Positions 18,604 to 28,370 of a stretch of DNA of 64,000 nucleotides are shown here, one piece after another. The notes below the pieces were generated by a model. That model saw only the letters and a program-made list of their open reading frames with translations, had not been told where the DNA came from and ran no database searches. The stretch spans positions 434,001-498,000 of the forward strand of contig NZ_PJIP01000001.1 in the NCBI RefSeq assembly GCF_002929375.1. Direction: 5' to 3'. This DNA is from Arthrobacter sp. DWC3. Its GTDB lineage: Bacteria > Actinomycetota > Actinomycetes > Actinomycetales > Micrococcaceae. The position numbers and the translations under genes were made by a program. The stretch's first letter is position 1. Each line of letters opens with the position of its first letter.

Positions 18604-19245
18604 ATGAAGGCCGAACTCCCCGAACTCCTGCTGCCCGATGCCGCCGCCTGGCGCCGCTGGCTGGAGGACAACCACGACTCCTCACCCGGCGTCTGGCTCA
18701 TCGAGCACAAGAAGGGCGGGACGACGACGGCCCTCACCTACGCGCAGGCCCTCGACGAGGCGCTCTGCTTCGGCTGGATCGACGGCCAGGCGAGGACCCG
18801 CGACGAGGGCAGCTATCTGCAGCGCTTCACGCCCCGGGGTGCACGGAGCATCTGGTCGGTCCGCAACCGCACCTACGTGGACAGGCTGCGCACCGAGGGG
18901 CGGATGCGTGAGGCAGGGGAGCGGGCGGTCGCCGCTGCGCAGGCCGACGGGAGGTGGGAGAGGGCCTATGCCGGCCCGGCGACCGCCGAGATGCCTCCCG
19001 AGCTCCTCGCCGCCATCGAGGCCGATGCCGATGCGCTCGCAACGTACCGCACGCTGTCGTCGCAGAACCGGTACGCCATGATCTTCCGCCTGTCCCAGCT
19101 GAAGACCGAAGCGGCGAAGGAGAGGAACATGACGAAGTTCGTGGCGATGCTCGCCCGGGGCGAGACCCTCTATCCCCAGGGCAAGGGAGCACGGCGGCCG
19201 AATGCTACGCTTCCCGGTGATTCTTCGCCAACCGTTGAGGGTTAG
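18604..19245 (+). CDS. YdeI/OmpD-associated family protein
   Basis: 213-aa soluble protein. Family features: WRRWLEDNHDSSPGVWLIEH, ALDEALCFGWIDGQ, YLQRFTPRGARSIWSVRNR, and a C-terminal helical part PPELLAAIEADADA ... SSQNRYAMIFRLSQLKTEAA. Members are widespread bacterial proteins, some linked to cationic peptide resistance, without a known reaction. Divergent from the VOC gene. Confidence 0.86.
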   Translation: MKAELPELLLPDAAAWRRWLEDNHDSSPGVWLIEHKKGGTTTALTYAQALDEALCFGWIDGQARTRDEGSYLQRFTPRGARSIWSVRNRTYVDRLRTEGRMREAGERAVAAAQADGRWERAYAGPATAEMPPELLAAIEADADALATYRTLSSQNRYAMIFRLSQLKTEAAKERNMTKFVAMLARGETLYPQGKGARRPNATLPGDSSPTVEG

Positions 19246-19396
19246 CGCTGGTTATTGCACGGAACGGCTCGTTATGGTTGTACCGCGAGTCCCGTTTCAA
19301 GGAATTTTCGGATTGCTCCCATCCATAGCGAGAAGAGCAACGAACCAGGACCGAATACCTGGTCGAGTAGCCCCTAGCCACCGACCGAAGCACCAT

Positions 19397-19440
19397 CCGG
19401 CTCAGTTGTCAGTACTGCTGGGGAGCAGAGGCTGAGCCGG
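19397..19440 (+). promoter_or_regulatory. Two-tier hairpin upstream of the pilus locus
   Basis: Outer stem CCGGCTCAG/CTGAGCCGG encloses an inner stem CTGCT-GGGG-AGCAG. It lies 152 bp after the YdeI-like stop and 66 bp before the adhesin start. It could be a late terminator or a structured 5' leader. The 260-bp gap 19246-19505 shows no other feature I can support. Confidence 0.5.
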
Positions 19441-19505
19441 CACAACTCCATTCGCATTCATCGCACGGCCCAGGCTGCCGTTGCGATCCTCTACAGGGGT
19501 ATTTT

Positions 19506-22500
19506 TTGTCTCCACTTCGTGGGGGCCGGCGGTCTCACCGGCGCACGGTCTCTTGGTCTCTTCTGCAGCGCATCATCGTGATGTGCCTCGCGGTCGTTCT
19601 CGGCTCGGGTTCGGTCCTCGCCCTGTCGGTCGCCACCGCGCCGAGTGCGAATGCGGCGCGGATCGCGAACGTGACGGACACCGGCACCGGCTACACGCAG
19701 GTGTTCTCGCAACCGAACGCTGAAGACATCACAGGCACGTGGAGCTTTACCGGCACCACCCTCCAAGCCCAGACAAACGGAGTGCCCTCGACTTCTACTT
19801 TGCCGGTGCGCGGTACAACCTCCACCACGTTCACGCCCGCCTTACCGGACAACACGGTCGTCGCGCAGCTCGAAACGGGGCGTGCAGGCTGCGTCGCTGG
19901 CACCGCCCCTGTCTACTGCGACGGGGCGGGCACCATCACCATAAGATTCAGCAAACCGGTGACCAATCCCGTATTCCATGTGGCAGGCCTCGGCGGCAAC
20001 GCCAACGGTTCAAACTTCTCCGCCTACGGCACACTTACCTCGGTGCCTGCTGGAGCGACACTGGGAGCGCCTTCAGCCGGGTCGACGAGCCTCGAAGTAG
20101 TCAACGGCAATCGATTCCGAACCAGCGTCAACCAGCCTGGTACTGCATGTAGCCCGGCGCCTGCCGCCGGTTGCGGCAGCATGGTGATCAATGGTACCAA
20201 CCTCACGGAAATCACCTTTGCAATGGGCATGAAGGCCTCCAGTGGCCCGGCACTGGTCGCAACAAGTCCCGATCAGTACAACGCGTTCATCACGCTGCAG
20301 GATCAGCCCGTCCCCGCCGCGACCCGCGACGTCAACACCACCAAGCGGAACACCGCAGTCACCACGTCCGTCCTCGCCAACGACGTCCCCGCCACAGGTA
20401 GGCCGCTCGACCCCACTACCGTGACCCTTTTCGCAACCGGGACCACCCCCACGGCCAACGTGAAGACGCTGACCATACCGAACCAGGGCACCTACACGGT
20501 CATCACCACCGGAGCTGCGACCGGTCAGATCACATTCACCCCGCTTCCGGCCTTCCTCGGCACCGCGACGCCCATCAATTACCGGGTCTCGGACTCCGAC
20601 GGGTCCACTGCGACCTCCACCCTCACCATCTCCGTCCCTGCTGGTCCGCCAGGACCCGTTGCCGACGCCCCCACCACCAGTCAGGGCATACCCGTCACGT
20701 TCGATCCCACGGTCAATGACACGAGTGCCGATTCGCCCATCGTCAAGACATCCGTCAGCCTCCTGAATCCCGCGACCCTTCAGTACGGCACCACTGTCAC
20801 CATGACGGGGGAGGGCACCTACACCGTCAGCGCCGCCGGTGACGTGACCTTCACGCCCGAGGCCGCTTTCGTCGGCACGGCCCGCGCCGTGACGTACCGT
20901 GTCGCCAACCAGGCCGGCGTCACCGCGACCTCCACCATCACGCCCACGGTCACCCCGGGAGTGACCATCACAGTGCGCAAGAACCTGACAGGGCGCACGG
21001 CGGCGGGCGACCAGTTCACCCTGTCGCTCCGAGGGGGGCCGACGGTGCTGTCCGCGACGACCAGCGGCACCGCCACCGGCATCCAGGCCGCGCAGATCAG
21101 CCGCACGCTCGTGCAGCCCGGTTCGACGTACACGATCTCCGAGACACAGACCTCCGGCGCGGGGCTCGGCTACTCCAACGCCTACGAGTGCACCCGTGCC
21201 GGCACCGTCATCGCATCCGGGTCAGGGGCGGCAGGCACCATCACCGTGCCCAGTGAGGCGGGGGCCGACGTCATCTGCACCTTCACGAACACCCCGCAGA
21301 CGGCACGCCTCTTCTGCGACACGAACCACTTCTACTCCATAACAACCGCCGGCGCACTGCAGCAGGGAGACATCATCACCGGGGGTCCCCCTGCAGCAGT
21401 CGGTACGTGGACGGATGTCGCGCGGGCCAACGCTCTCGCTATCGGCTCGGGCGGAAACGTGGCCTATGCGATCGATCAGTCGACCGACGCGACCGACGTG
21501 GCGTCGATTCTCAAGTGGAGCCCGGAAGGAGGGTTCGTGAAGTTGCCGAGTACTTCATATCCGACCGTGGCCGGCGGAACCGAGGTACCCGGCGCCATCG
21601 TTGCGGGCGCCTTCGATCAGGCGAGCGGCCGCTATTTCTTCGGCAAGTTCGCGAACTCCCGGTTCTACATCTGGAGCTTCACCGAAACTAATCAGACCGC
21701 TTCCCGGTTTGCCTTCGTGGGTTCGTTCTCCACAGGCACTACGCCGAACGGCAACGGTGACATGGCCTTCGATGCCAGTGGCAACCTGTCCGTGGTGGGC
21801 GCGGCTACAGTCAACTCCGCAAGCAGTGCGACGGTCTACACGCTCACGGCCGAGACCCTCGCCGCCGGCTCGCTGGTGGTGAGCGCGTCGACGGTCAGGC
21901 CGTTGACCGAGACGGACGGGGCCTTCGTCGATTTCAAAGGCGTCGCATTCTCACCTCGTGGCACCGTCTACCTGGCCGATGCGACCAGCGCCTACGAGTT
22001 CGACGCCACGACGTGGCGCCGCGTGAGCGGCACGCCGCGCATCACCATCGACTCCATAGACCTCGCGACCTGCTCGTCCCCGTCGACGATCACTGTGCAG
22101 AAGAACGTAGTGGGGCGCCAGGATGCGAGAGACCAGTTCACGCTCACGGCATCGGCTCAGTCACAGCAGGCGTTCGCCACGGCGACAACCTCCGGTACGG
22201 ACACTGGACGGCAGGCTGCGCAGATCGGACCCTACCCAGTCCCGATCGGCACCACGGTGACGATCAATGAAGCCATGACCGCCGGTTCTGCCTCCCCCGT
22301 CACGGCCTACACCACGATCTACGAGTGCTACTCCGACGGTGTGCGGCTGAGCAGAGGCACTACCGCGAGCGGCACCGTCACCATGCCCAACAGGCTCAGC
22401 GCGAATGTTAACTGCACGTACTTCAACTCTCCTGCTCCGGTCTCCAGTGTGCAGATCACGAAGACCATCCAGGAGTTCTCAGGCCTCCCCCGCCCCGGTG

Positions 22501-23669
22501 CCGGATGGACCGTGGGCACGACGGCGACCGCGGGCACCACGGGCACTGCGACGGCTCTGCCCAGCCAGGCGCTGACGCAACCGGCACTGACACAGCAGAC
22601 GAACGCCGAGGGCAAGGCGAGTTGGACCGTGCTGTACGGCTCGACGACGGCACGGGCAACGATCGTCGTCTCCGAGGTCCAGCAGACGGGCTTCGCCTTC
22701 GTCAGCGGCTCCTGCAGGGTGAACGGTGCACTCCAGTCGGTCACCTTCACTCAGACGTCCACTCAGAGCGGCGTGACCGTCAGTGCCAGCCTCACGGGGA
22801 CACCTGCCGGCACGGGAATAGCCCCCGGTTCGGTGATCGAATGCGAGTTCGTGAACCGGCCCACGGCATCCCTCACGCTCGTGAAGCAGGTGGCCTTCGG
22901 GTCCGCGCAGCCGACCGATTGGACCCTCAGCGCCACCGGCCCCAGTGGAGCACTGCCCGGACCCTCCGGGCGCTCGGGTACGGCTGCGGCCTCGGGGATA
23001 GCAGTCACCCCCGGTGCTGCCTACCGCCTGGACGAAACCGGTGGACCGCTGACCTATGTGCAGACCGGTACCTGGGAATGCCGCACAGCAACGAATGCCG
23101 TGGTCAGTGTCACTGCCGCGGGAGAAGTCACCCCGACGTCCGGCACCGCGACCACCTGCACGGCGACGAACTCGACAGCTTCCATCACGTTGCTCAAGCA
23201 GGTGCAGAACCCCCGGACAGGCTTCCAGGCTCCGGACTGGAGGGTCACCGCGACACCGACACCGGCCACAGTCGCAGGCGGGGTCCTGCCGACCGAGAGC
23301 CGGCTCGGTGCCGAGTACGTCGCCTCGGGTAACCCGGCGAACACCTTCTTCGTGCGACCGGGCCACAGTTACACGCTGTCGGAAACGGTCACCGATCCTA
23401 CGCGGCCCCTCGCGTACCAGGAACTTCGTCTCGAGCAGCTGACAGGGTCGACGTGGACCCCGGTGCCGTCACGAACCATCTCTGCTCCTACGGCAGGTCA
23501 GACGGCGGTCTACCGCTTCGTCAACGCCCCCGTGGAGCCCACGAGACTGCCGCTCACCGGCGGCACGAGCGCCGACGCGTTCTACATCGGAGGGGGATTG
23601 CTGTTCGTCCTGGCACTCGCCCTCCTCGTGTGGCACAGGCGTCAACGAAGGCGGGGCGCCTTGCGGTGA
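19506..23669 (+). CDS. Large LPXTG-anchored surface adhesin (probable pilus tip)
   Basis: 1387 aa. Long-n-region signal peptide at about 1-50. An N-terminal adhesin-like region runs to about 270. Two CshA-type fibril repeats follow at about 275-475 (VTTSVLANDVPATGRPLDP; ITFTPLPAFLGTATPINYRV). Then come SpaA/DUF5979-like domains (ITVRKNLTGRTAAGDQFTL; ITVQKNVVGRQDARDQFTLT; ASLTLVKQVAFGSAQPTDW; SITLLKQVQ). A propeller-like segment sits at about 600-860. The C-terminus has LPLTGG near 1350, a hydrophobic span and RRQRRRG. The start is TTG with CAGGGG upstream. It is followed by a major pilin and class C sortase, so it likely caps or decorates that pilus. The first third has visibly lower GC than the rest. 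Confidence 0.9.
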   Translation: MSPLRGGRRSHRRTVSWSLLQRIIVMCLAVVLGSGSVLALSVATAPSANAARIANVTDTGTGYTQVFSQPNAEDITGTWSFTGTTLQAQTNGVPSTSTLPVRGTTSTTFTPALPDNTVVAQLETGRAGCVAGTAPVYCDGAGTITIRFSKPVTNPVFHVAGLGGNANGSNFSAYGTLTSVPAGATLGAPSAGSTSLEVVNGNRFRTSVNQPGTACSPAPAAGCGSMVINGTNLTEITFAMGMKASSGPALVATSPDQYNAFITLQDQPVPAATRDVNTTKRNTAVTTSVLANDVPATGRPLDPTTVTLFATGTTPTANVKTLTIPNQGTYTVITTGAATGQITFTPLPAFLGTATPINYRVSDSDGSTATSTLTISVPAGPPGPVADAPTTSQGIPVTFDPTVNDTSADSPIVKTSVSLLNPATLQYGTTVTMTGEGTYTVSAAGDVTFTPEAAFVGTARAVTYRVANQAGVTATSTITPTVTPGVTITVRKNLTGRTAAGDQFTLSLRGGPTVLSATTSGTATGIQAAQISRTLVQPGSTYTISETQTSGAGLGYSNAYECTRAGTVIASGSGAAGTITVPSEAGADVICTFTNTPQTARLFCDTNHFYSITTAGALQQGDIITGGPPAAVGTWTDVARANALAIGSGGNVAYAIDQSTDATDVASILKWSPEGGFVKLPSTSYPTVAGGTEVPGAIVAGAFDQASGRYFFGKFANSRFYIWSFTETNQTASRFAFVGSFSTGTTPNGNGDMAFDASGNLSVVGAATVNSASSATVYTLTAETLAAGSLVVSASTVRPLTETDGAFVDFKGVAFSPRGTVYLADATSAYEFDATTWRRVSGTPRITIDSIDLATCSSPSTITVQKNVVGRQDARDQFTLTASAQSQQAFATATTSGTDTGRQAAQIGPYPVPIGTTVTINEAMTAGSASPVTAYTTIYECYSDGVRLSRGTTASGTVTMPNRLSANVNCTYFNSPAPVSSVQITKTIQEFSGLPRPGAGWTVGTTATAGTTGTATALPSQALTQPALTQQTNAEGKASWTVLYGSTTARATIVVSEVQQTGFAFVSGSCRVNGALQSVTFTQTSTQSGVTVSASLTGTPAGTGIAPGSVIECEFVNRPTASLTLVKQVAFGSAQPTDWTLSATGPSGALPGPSGRSGTAAASGIAVTPGAAYRLDETGGPLTYVQTGTWECRTATNAVVSVTAAGEVTPTSGTATTCTATNSTASITLLKQVQNPRTGFQAPDWRVTATPTPATVAGGVLPTESRLGAEYVASGNPANTFFVRPGHSYTLSETVTDPTRPLAYQELRLEQLTGSTWTPVPSRTISAPTAGQTAVYRFVNAPVEPTRLPLTGGTSADAFYIGGGLLFVLALALLVWHRRQRRRGALR

Positions 23670-23765
23670 TGTGTATCCCCGACCCGGTCCCATGTTCGTG
23701 TTCTACCCACTCGTTTCCTTCCGTCCCACCTTTTTCGGTCTCACCTCATTCACAGGAGAAATGAC

Positions 23766-25277
23766 ATGTCCACATCCATCTTCCGGCGGCTCTCCGCCGC
23801 TGTCGGCGTGCTGGCGCTGAGTGCGGCGGCATCGTTCGTCGCCGTCTCGCCGGCGACGGCCGTCACCCAGACCCAGCCGGGTAATATCGATCCGTCGATC
23901 GCCCGAACCCTGACCATCCACAAGCTTGCGCTGGACGCCGCGAACGGACAGCTCCCCGGCACCGGACAGGAGGCCAAGGTCCCGGGCGCACCGCTCGCCG
24001 GGGCAGAGTTCACCGTCGCCCAGGTGCAGGGTGTCGACCTCACCACGGCGGCCGGCTGGGCCGATGCGAACACCTTGACTCCCAAGACGGCTATCCCACG
24101 CGCCACCAACCCGGACGATACGTTCACGGCGATCACCAACACGAACGGTATGGCGGTCTTCAGTACCCTGGAGATCGGCCTCTACCTCGTGACAGAAACA
24201 AAGTTGCCGGACGGGGCGACCAACGCGGTGGCGCCGTTCCTCGTGACGTTGCCGACCCCGACGGGCGCGAATGGCACGCCCTCGAACCAGTGGGTGTATG
24301 ACGTCCATGCCTACCCCAAGAACGCTGTCACCGATGTGACGAAGAGGCGCGTGCCGGCGTTATCTGGCTCGGTGGAGGCCCGCAACCCAGACCTCATCCG
24401 CTGGGAGATCAATTCACCCGTGCCGACGCTCGCCGCCGGCGACTCCCTCGAGACGTTCAGGCTCATCGACACGCTGCCCGCAGCTCTCAGCTACGTCGAT
24501 GCCACGTCCAATCCCGCGGCCCCGACCGGGGTCGAGCTCTCGAGTGTGCGCGTGGAGAATGCGGCCCGCATCGCACAGCCCTTCACCGCCGGCACGGACT
24601 ACACCCTCGACACGACCACACAGGACATCACACTCACCTTCCTCCCCGCCGGACTCACCCGCCTTCAGGCTCTGGCGGGCGGCAATGTGACGCTCACCCT
24701 GCTCACCCGTGCGGTGGGCCTCGGTGACGGGGGCAGCATCAGGAACACGGCGACGAACCAGGTGAACGAAAGCTCCGAACAGTCCTTCGACAGCGCCTCG
24801 GTCGGTACGCTCACCATCGGTTCGCTGCAGATCGAGGGCCCTACCAGGACCCCGCTCGTGGGCGCTGTGTACCAGGTGTTCCTCACCGAGGCCGACGCGA
24901 TCGCCGGCACGAACCCGATCTCCGTCGGCCCTGACAACAGTTGGACGACCGGCCCGAACGGTCGCGTCGAGATCCCGTTCCTCGCAGCGGGCAACTACTG
25001 GGTGAAGGAGATCACCGCTCCAGCCGGATTCCAGCTGCCGACCCCTGTCCAGTCCCTCACGACGGTCGTCCCCGGTGGCAGTGTGATCCCACCGGCAACT
25101 CCCAGGAACTATGTCGAGTTCGACCACAATCAGTTCCCGGCGTTCGCGCTCCCCCTCACCGGTGGTGACGGCGCTCTGTGGTTCACGGTCGGCGGAACCG
25201 GGCTCATCGCGATCGCTCTCGGTACCGGAGTCATCGCTGCGCGTCGTCGTGCCACCGCGGCACTTGCAAGCGCGTAA
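23766..25277 (+). CDS. SpaH/EbpB-type LPXTG major pilin
   Basis: 503 aa. Signal peptide at about 1-32. Pilin motif WVYDVHAYPKN near residues 176-186, where the Lys is the expected sortase acceptor for polymerisation. Isopeptide (Cna_B/SpaA-like) domains carry E-box versions LYLVTETKLPDG and NYWVKEITAPAGF. Sorting signal LPLTGG near 462, hydrophobic span, then ARRRA. Shine-Dalgarno AGGAG before ATG. This is the shaft subunit of a covalent pilus; the sortase gene starts 10 bp later. Confidence 0.95.
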   Translation: MSTSIFRRLSAAVGVLALSAAASFVAVSPATAVTQTQPGNIDPSIARTLTIHKLALDAANGQLPGTGQEAKVPGAPLAGAEFTVAQVQGVDLTTAAGWADANTLTPKTAIPRATNPDDTFTAITNTNGMAVFSTLEIGLYLVTETKLPDGATNAVAPFLVTLPTPTGANGTPSNQWVYDVHAYPKNAVTDVTKRRVPALSGSVEARNPDLIRWEINSPVPTLAAGDSLETFRLIDTLPAALSYVDATSNPAAPTGVELSSVRVENAARIAQPFTAGTDYTLDTTTQDITLTFLPAGLTRLQALAGGNVTLTLLTRAVGLGDGGSIRNTATNQVNESSEQSFDSASVGTLTIGSLQIEGPTRTPLVGAVYQVFLTEADAIAGTNPISVGPDNSWTTGPNGRVEIPFLAAGNYWVKEITAPAGFQLPTPVQSLTTVVPGGSVIPPATPRNYVEFDHNQFPAFALPLTGGDGALWFTVGGTGLIAIALGTGVIAARRRATAALASA

Positions 25278-25286
25278 CGTAGCACT

Positions 25287-26318
25287 GTGAATGCGAAGGC
25301 GGGGCGTCGGAAAGGCGCCCCGCCTTCGCGCGTCCCGGGCGAAGGATTCGCCGGCGCTCCACGTCCGGTTCCGACCAGGCGCGAACGGAACCGGCGCCTT
25401 CGATGGCGGCTCCCGGTACTGCCCCTGCTGGTCGCGCTCGCGGTCGTCGCCGGAGCGGCACTTCTGATCTACCCGGCCGCGGCTGCATGGTTCACCTCGG
25501 TGGAGCAGTCGCGCGAGATCGACGAACTCACCCAGGGCATCAACGACCTCGGTGCCCAGACCTTGCGCGAGAGGCTTGCCGAGGCACGCGAGTACAACCA
25601 GACGCTGAGCGGGGGAGGAGCGGCCGTCGCAGCGAACGAACGGCTTCCCCTTGCCGATGAACCCGGCTCCGACGGCGAGCGGAAGTACCTCGACATGCTC
25701 CGCGGGGATTCCGAGGGCCTGATGGCGCGGATCAGGATCCCCTCGATCAAACTCGACCTGCCGATCTACCACGGCACGAGCGAGGCCGTCCTCGAACGCG
25801 GCGTCGGCCACCTCGAGGGCACAGCGCTTCCCGTCGGCGGGAAGTCCACCCACTCCGTGCTCACCGGGCACAGAGGCCTTGCGACCTCGGAGCTCTTCAC
25901 CAAGCTCGACAAGGTCACGGTCGGTGACACGTTCACCATCGAGGTGTTCGGCGAGATCATCGCCTACCGTGTCGCCGAGACCCTCGTGGTGGAGCCCGAC
26001 GACACCGAGACCCTCCTCATCCAGCCAGGGAAGGATCTCATCACCCTCGTCACCTGCACGCCCCTCGGCATCAACAGTCACCGCATCCTCGTGACGGGCG
26101 AGCGTGTGACCCCCACGCCCCAGGCCGACATCGATGCGGCGGGCGATGCCCCCGATGTGCCCGGCTTTCCGTGGTGGATGGTCATCGCCGGCGGCGTGGT
26201 CGTGGGTGCCGGCACGTATGTGGGGATCTCAGGACGGCCGCCGAAGGCGGTGCGGCTGCAGGTCGTGCAGGAGCGTCAGGAGCTGACCCTGGATCAGCTC
26301 CTGGAACGGGCCAGGTGA
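25287..26318 (+). CDS. srtC: Class C (pilus-polymerising) sortase
   Basis: 343 aa. N-terminal membrane span (about 40-63: LPVLPLLVALAVVAGAALLI). Catalytic His in TGHRG near 195, Cys in LVTCTP near 256, and Arg in HRILVTGER near 266. A C-terminal span (WWMVIAGGVVVGAGTYVGI) is typical of class C. The usual lid motif DPF/W is seen only as ADEPGS, a weaker match. It joins pilin subunits via Lys-Thr bonds. Start GTG, immediately after the pilin gene. Confidence 0.94.
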   Translation: MNAKAGRRKGAPPSRVPGEGFAGAPRPVPTRRERNRRLRWRLPVLPLLVALAVVAGAALLIYPAAAAWFTSVEQSREIDELTQGINDLGAQTLRERLAEAREYNQTLSGGGAAVAANERLPLADEPGSDGERKYLDMLRGDSEGLMARIRIPSIKLDLPIYHGTSEAVLERGVGHLEGTALPVGGKSTHSVLTGHRGLATSELFTKLDKVTVGDTFTIEVFGEIIAYRVAETLVVEPDDTETLLIQPGKDLITLVTCTPLGINSHRILVTGERVTPTPQADIDAAGDAPDVPGFPWWMVIAGGVVVGAGTYVGISGRPPKAVRLQVVQERQELTLDQLLERAR

Positions 26319-26370
26319 CGTCGCTCCTGAGGGGCACGCGAACGACCGCTGAGCGCCGAGGGGCGTGTCA

Positions 26371-27393
26371 TCACCGGATGATCGGGTGCCGGCATGCCCT
26401 CTCCGCTTCCAGGACCATCCACGCCTGGAGTTGCGAGGAGAGGCTGACCGGCCCGTCCTGGCGTGGCGGGAACACGAGCGACGCTTCGACTTCGGTGCGG
26501 TCCGCCCAGAGCCGCTCCGCGGTCGCCTCCAGGAGAGCCCGGGCCGTCGCTGCGGCTGCCGGGTCGATCCCCGGGGTCGAGGTGACGAGCGCCAGATAGC
26601 GCGCGAGGATCCCGGTGAACAGCCCTGCGTCACCACCCGAGGAGAGCGGCAGCACGCCGTCGTCGGCGAGGTTCCGGGACACCGCCCCGACGAGGTCCGC
26701 CGCGTGTCCGAGGTTCGTCGCGCCGCCCGTCGCCACCAGGGCGCCCAGCACGGTGCCCTGGTTGTACGTGTGGACGGTGCGTTCCACCGTCCCCTCGACA
26801 CTGCCGTCCGCCTTCACGCCGTCGAGGTACAGGCCGATCGCCGGGTCGTACAGGCGCGCCCTGAGCCAGTCCAGCAGCTCCTGGGCCTGGGTGGTGTCCC
26901 CGGCGCGGGCGAAGAACAGCGCTGCGGGAGCGGTGCTGGGGGTGTTCTTGTAGTCGCGCGCGGTGTTCCAGTAGACGCCGCCGCCCAGGTCCGGGGTGTG
27001 CGCCGACGCCAGGGCGCGTCCGAGCACCCGCACGCGGCGCCGCGGCTCCCTCCGCCGTCCCCCCACCGCGTCGAGGCGCTGCAGGGACAGCGCCAGCCAG
27101 GCCATGTCGTCGTAGTAGGCGTTGCGCCACCGGCCGCCGTTCCGCAACCAGATGCCCCGGGCCAGCTTCCGCGCGTCGGCCAGCGCGGTGCCGCCGGGAT
27201 CCCGCAGGTGCTCGTCCACGAGGCAGTCGAGGTAGTGCGCCTGCCACCAGTAGTGCCAGTGGCTCCGCGGGTCGGTGGGCGGCGGGTAGGCGACGGCCCC
27301 GAGCCTCGTCCCGGGGACGCTGAGGCTACGGCGTGCGTAGCGGCGCCGGATGCTGCTCGCGGCGAGGGAGGCGGCGTCGTCGGGGATGGGCAT
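26371..27393 (-). CDS. Glycoside hydrolase family 76 protein (alpha-1,6-mannanase-like)
   Basis: 340 aa with the GH76 catalytic Asp-Asp in [14 protein letters not shown] near residues 92-105, plus [29 protein letters not shown] and [13 protein letters not shown]. No signal peptide is seen, so it appears cytoplasmic, unlike many secreted mannanases. It may trim endogenous alpha-mannan oligosaccharides or imported ones. Convergent with the sortase gene (52-bp gap). Confidence 0.88.
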   Translation of the reverse strand: MPIPDDAASLAASSIRRRYARRSLSVPGTRLGAVAYPPPTDPRSHWHYWWQAHYLDCLVDEHLRDPGGTALADARKLARGIWLRNGGRWRNAYYDDMAWLALSLQRLDAVGGRRREPRRRVRVLGRALASAHTPDLGGGVYWNTARDYKNTPSTAPAALFFARAGDTTQAQELLDWLRARLYDPAIGLYLDGVKADGSVEGTVERTVHTYNQGTVLGALVATGGATNLGHAADLVGAVSRNLADDGVLPLSSGGDAGLFTGILARYLALVTSTPGIDPAAAATARALLEATAERLWADRTEVEASLVFPPRQDGPVSLSSQLQAWMVLEAERACRHPIIR

Positions 27394-27537
27394 GTGACCA
27401 CCCTAGCCACGCTCGCTTCCCCGGGAATTGGGCAGGATGCGCAATCGAAGGCCCGCCGGGTGCGCAGTGGGCCACGTCACAGTAGTCTGGGCGCGGGGAG
27501 CGGCCAACGGCGGTCCTCCCGCCGCGGAAGGAACAGC

Positions 27538-28323
27538 ATGGACATCAGGGGAGCGGTGGCGCTCGTCACCGGAGGCGCTTCGGGACTCGGTTTCGCCACG
27601 GCCCGCAGATTGTTCGACGACGGCGCCTCGGTGGTGCTCGTCGACCTCCCGCAGTCCGCCGGTGCGGACGCCGCAGCGGGCCTCGACCCCGCCGGCACCC
27701 GCGTGCGGTTCGTCGCCGCCGACGTCGCCGACCCGGCGCAGGTGCAGGCTGCCGTCGTCGCCGCCTCCGAGCTCGGTCCGCTCCGCATCGTGGTCAACTG
27801 CGCCGGGATCGCCACGCCGGGCAAGGTCCTCGGGCGCGACGGCGTACTGCCGCTCGAGCAGTTCGCCCGCGTCGTCACCGTCAACCTGGTGGGCACGTTC
27901 AACGTCATCAGGCTCGCCGCGGAGGCCATGGCCGCCACCCCCACGGTGACGGGGCTCGGCGGGTCCGACGAGCGTGGCGTGATCATCAACACCGCATCCG
28001 TCGCGGCCTTCGACGGGCAGATCGGCCAGCCCGCGTACGCGGCGTCGAAGGGCGGCGTGGCGGCCATGACGCTGCCCATCGCCCGCGAGTTCGCACGGTC
28101 CCTGATCCGCGTGGTCACGATCGCCCCGGGCATCTTCGAGACGCCCATGATGGCGGGCCTGCCGCAGGAGGCCCAGGATTCCCTCGGCGCCCAGGTGCCG
28201 CACCCCTCACGCCTCGGCAAGCCCGTCGAGTACGCGGCCCTCGCCGCGCACATCGTGGAGAACCAGATGCTCAACGGCGAGACCATCCGCCTCGACGGCG
28301 CCATCCGCATGGCGCCGAAGTAG
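27538..28323 (+). CDS. SDR-family 3-hydroxyacyl-CoA dehydrogenase (type II HADH-like)
   Basis: 261 aa. NAD site [21 protein letters not shown], catalytic Ser-Tyr-Lys in [20 protein letters not shown] then KGG, and PGIFETPMM. The pattern matches HSD10-like 3-hydroxyacyl-CoA dehydrogenases in fatty/branched acyl-CoA oxidation. The ATG at 27538 has GGAAGGAA upstream. The acyl-CoA dehydrogenase gene follows 47 bp later on the same strand, which supports a beta-oxidation role. Confidence 0.88.
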   Translation: MDIRGAVALVTGGASGLGFATARRLFDDGASVVLVDLPQSAGADAAAGLDPAGTRVRFVAADVADPAQVQAAVVAASELGPLRIVVNCAGIATPGKVLGRDGVLPLEQFARVVTVNLVGTFNVIRLAAEAMAATPTVTGLGGSDERGVIINTASVAAFDGQIGQPAYAASKGGVAAMTLPIAREFARSLIRVVTIAPGIFETPMMAGLPQEAQDSLGAQVPHPSRLGKPVEYAALAAHIVENQMLNGETIRLDGAIRMAPK

Positions 28324-28370
28324 AGCACCCGCTCCGGTCCCGCTCCGGTCTCGATCGAAAGGACGGCTCG

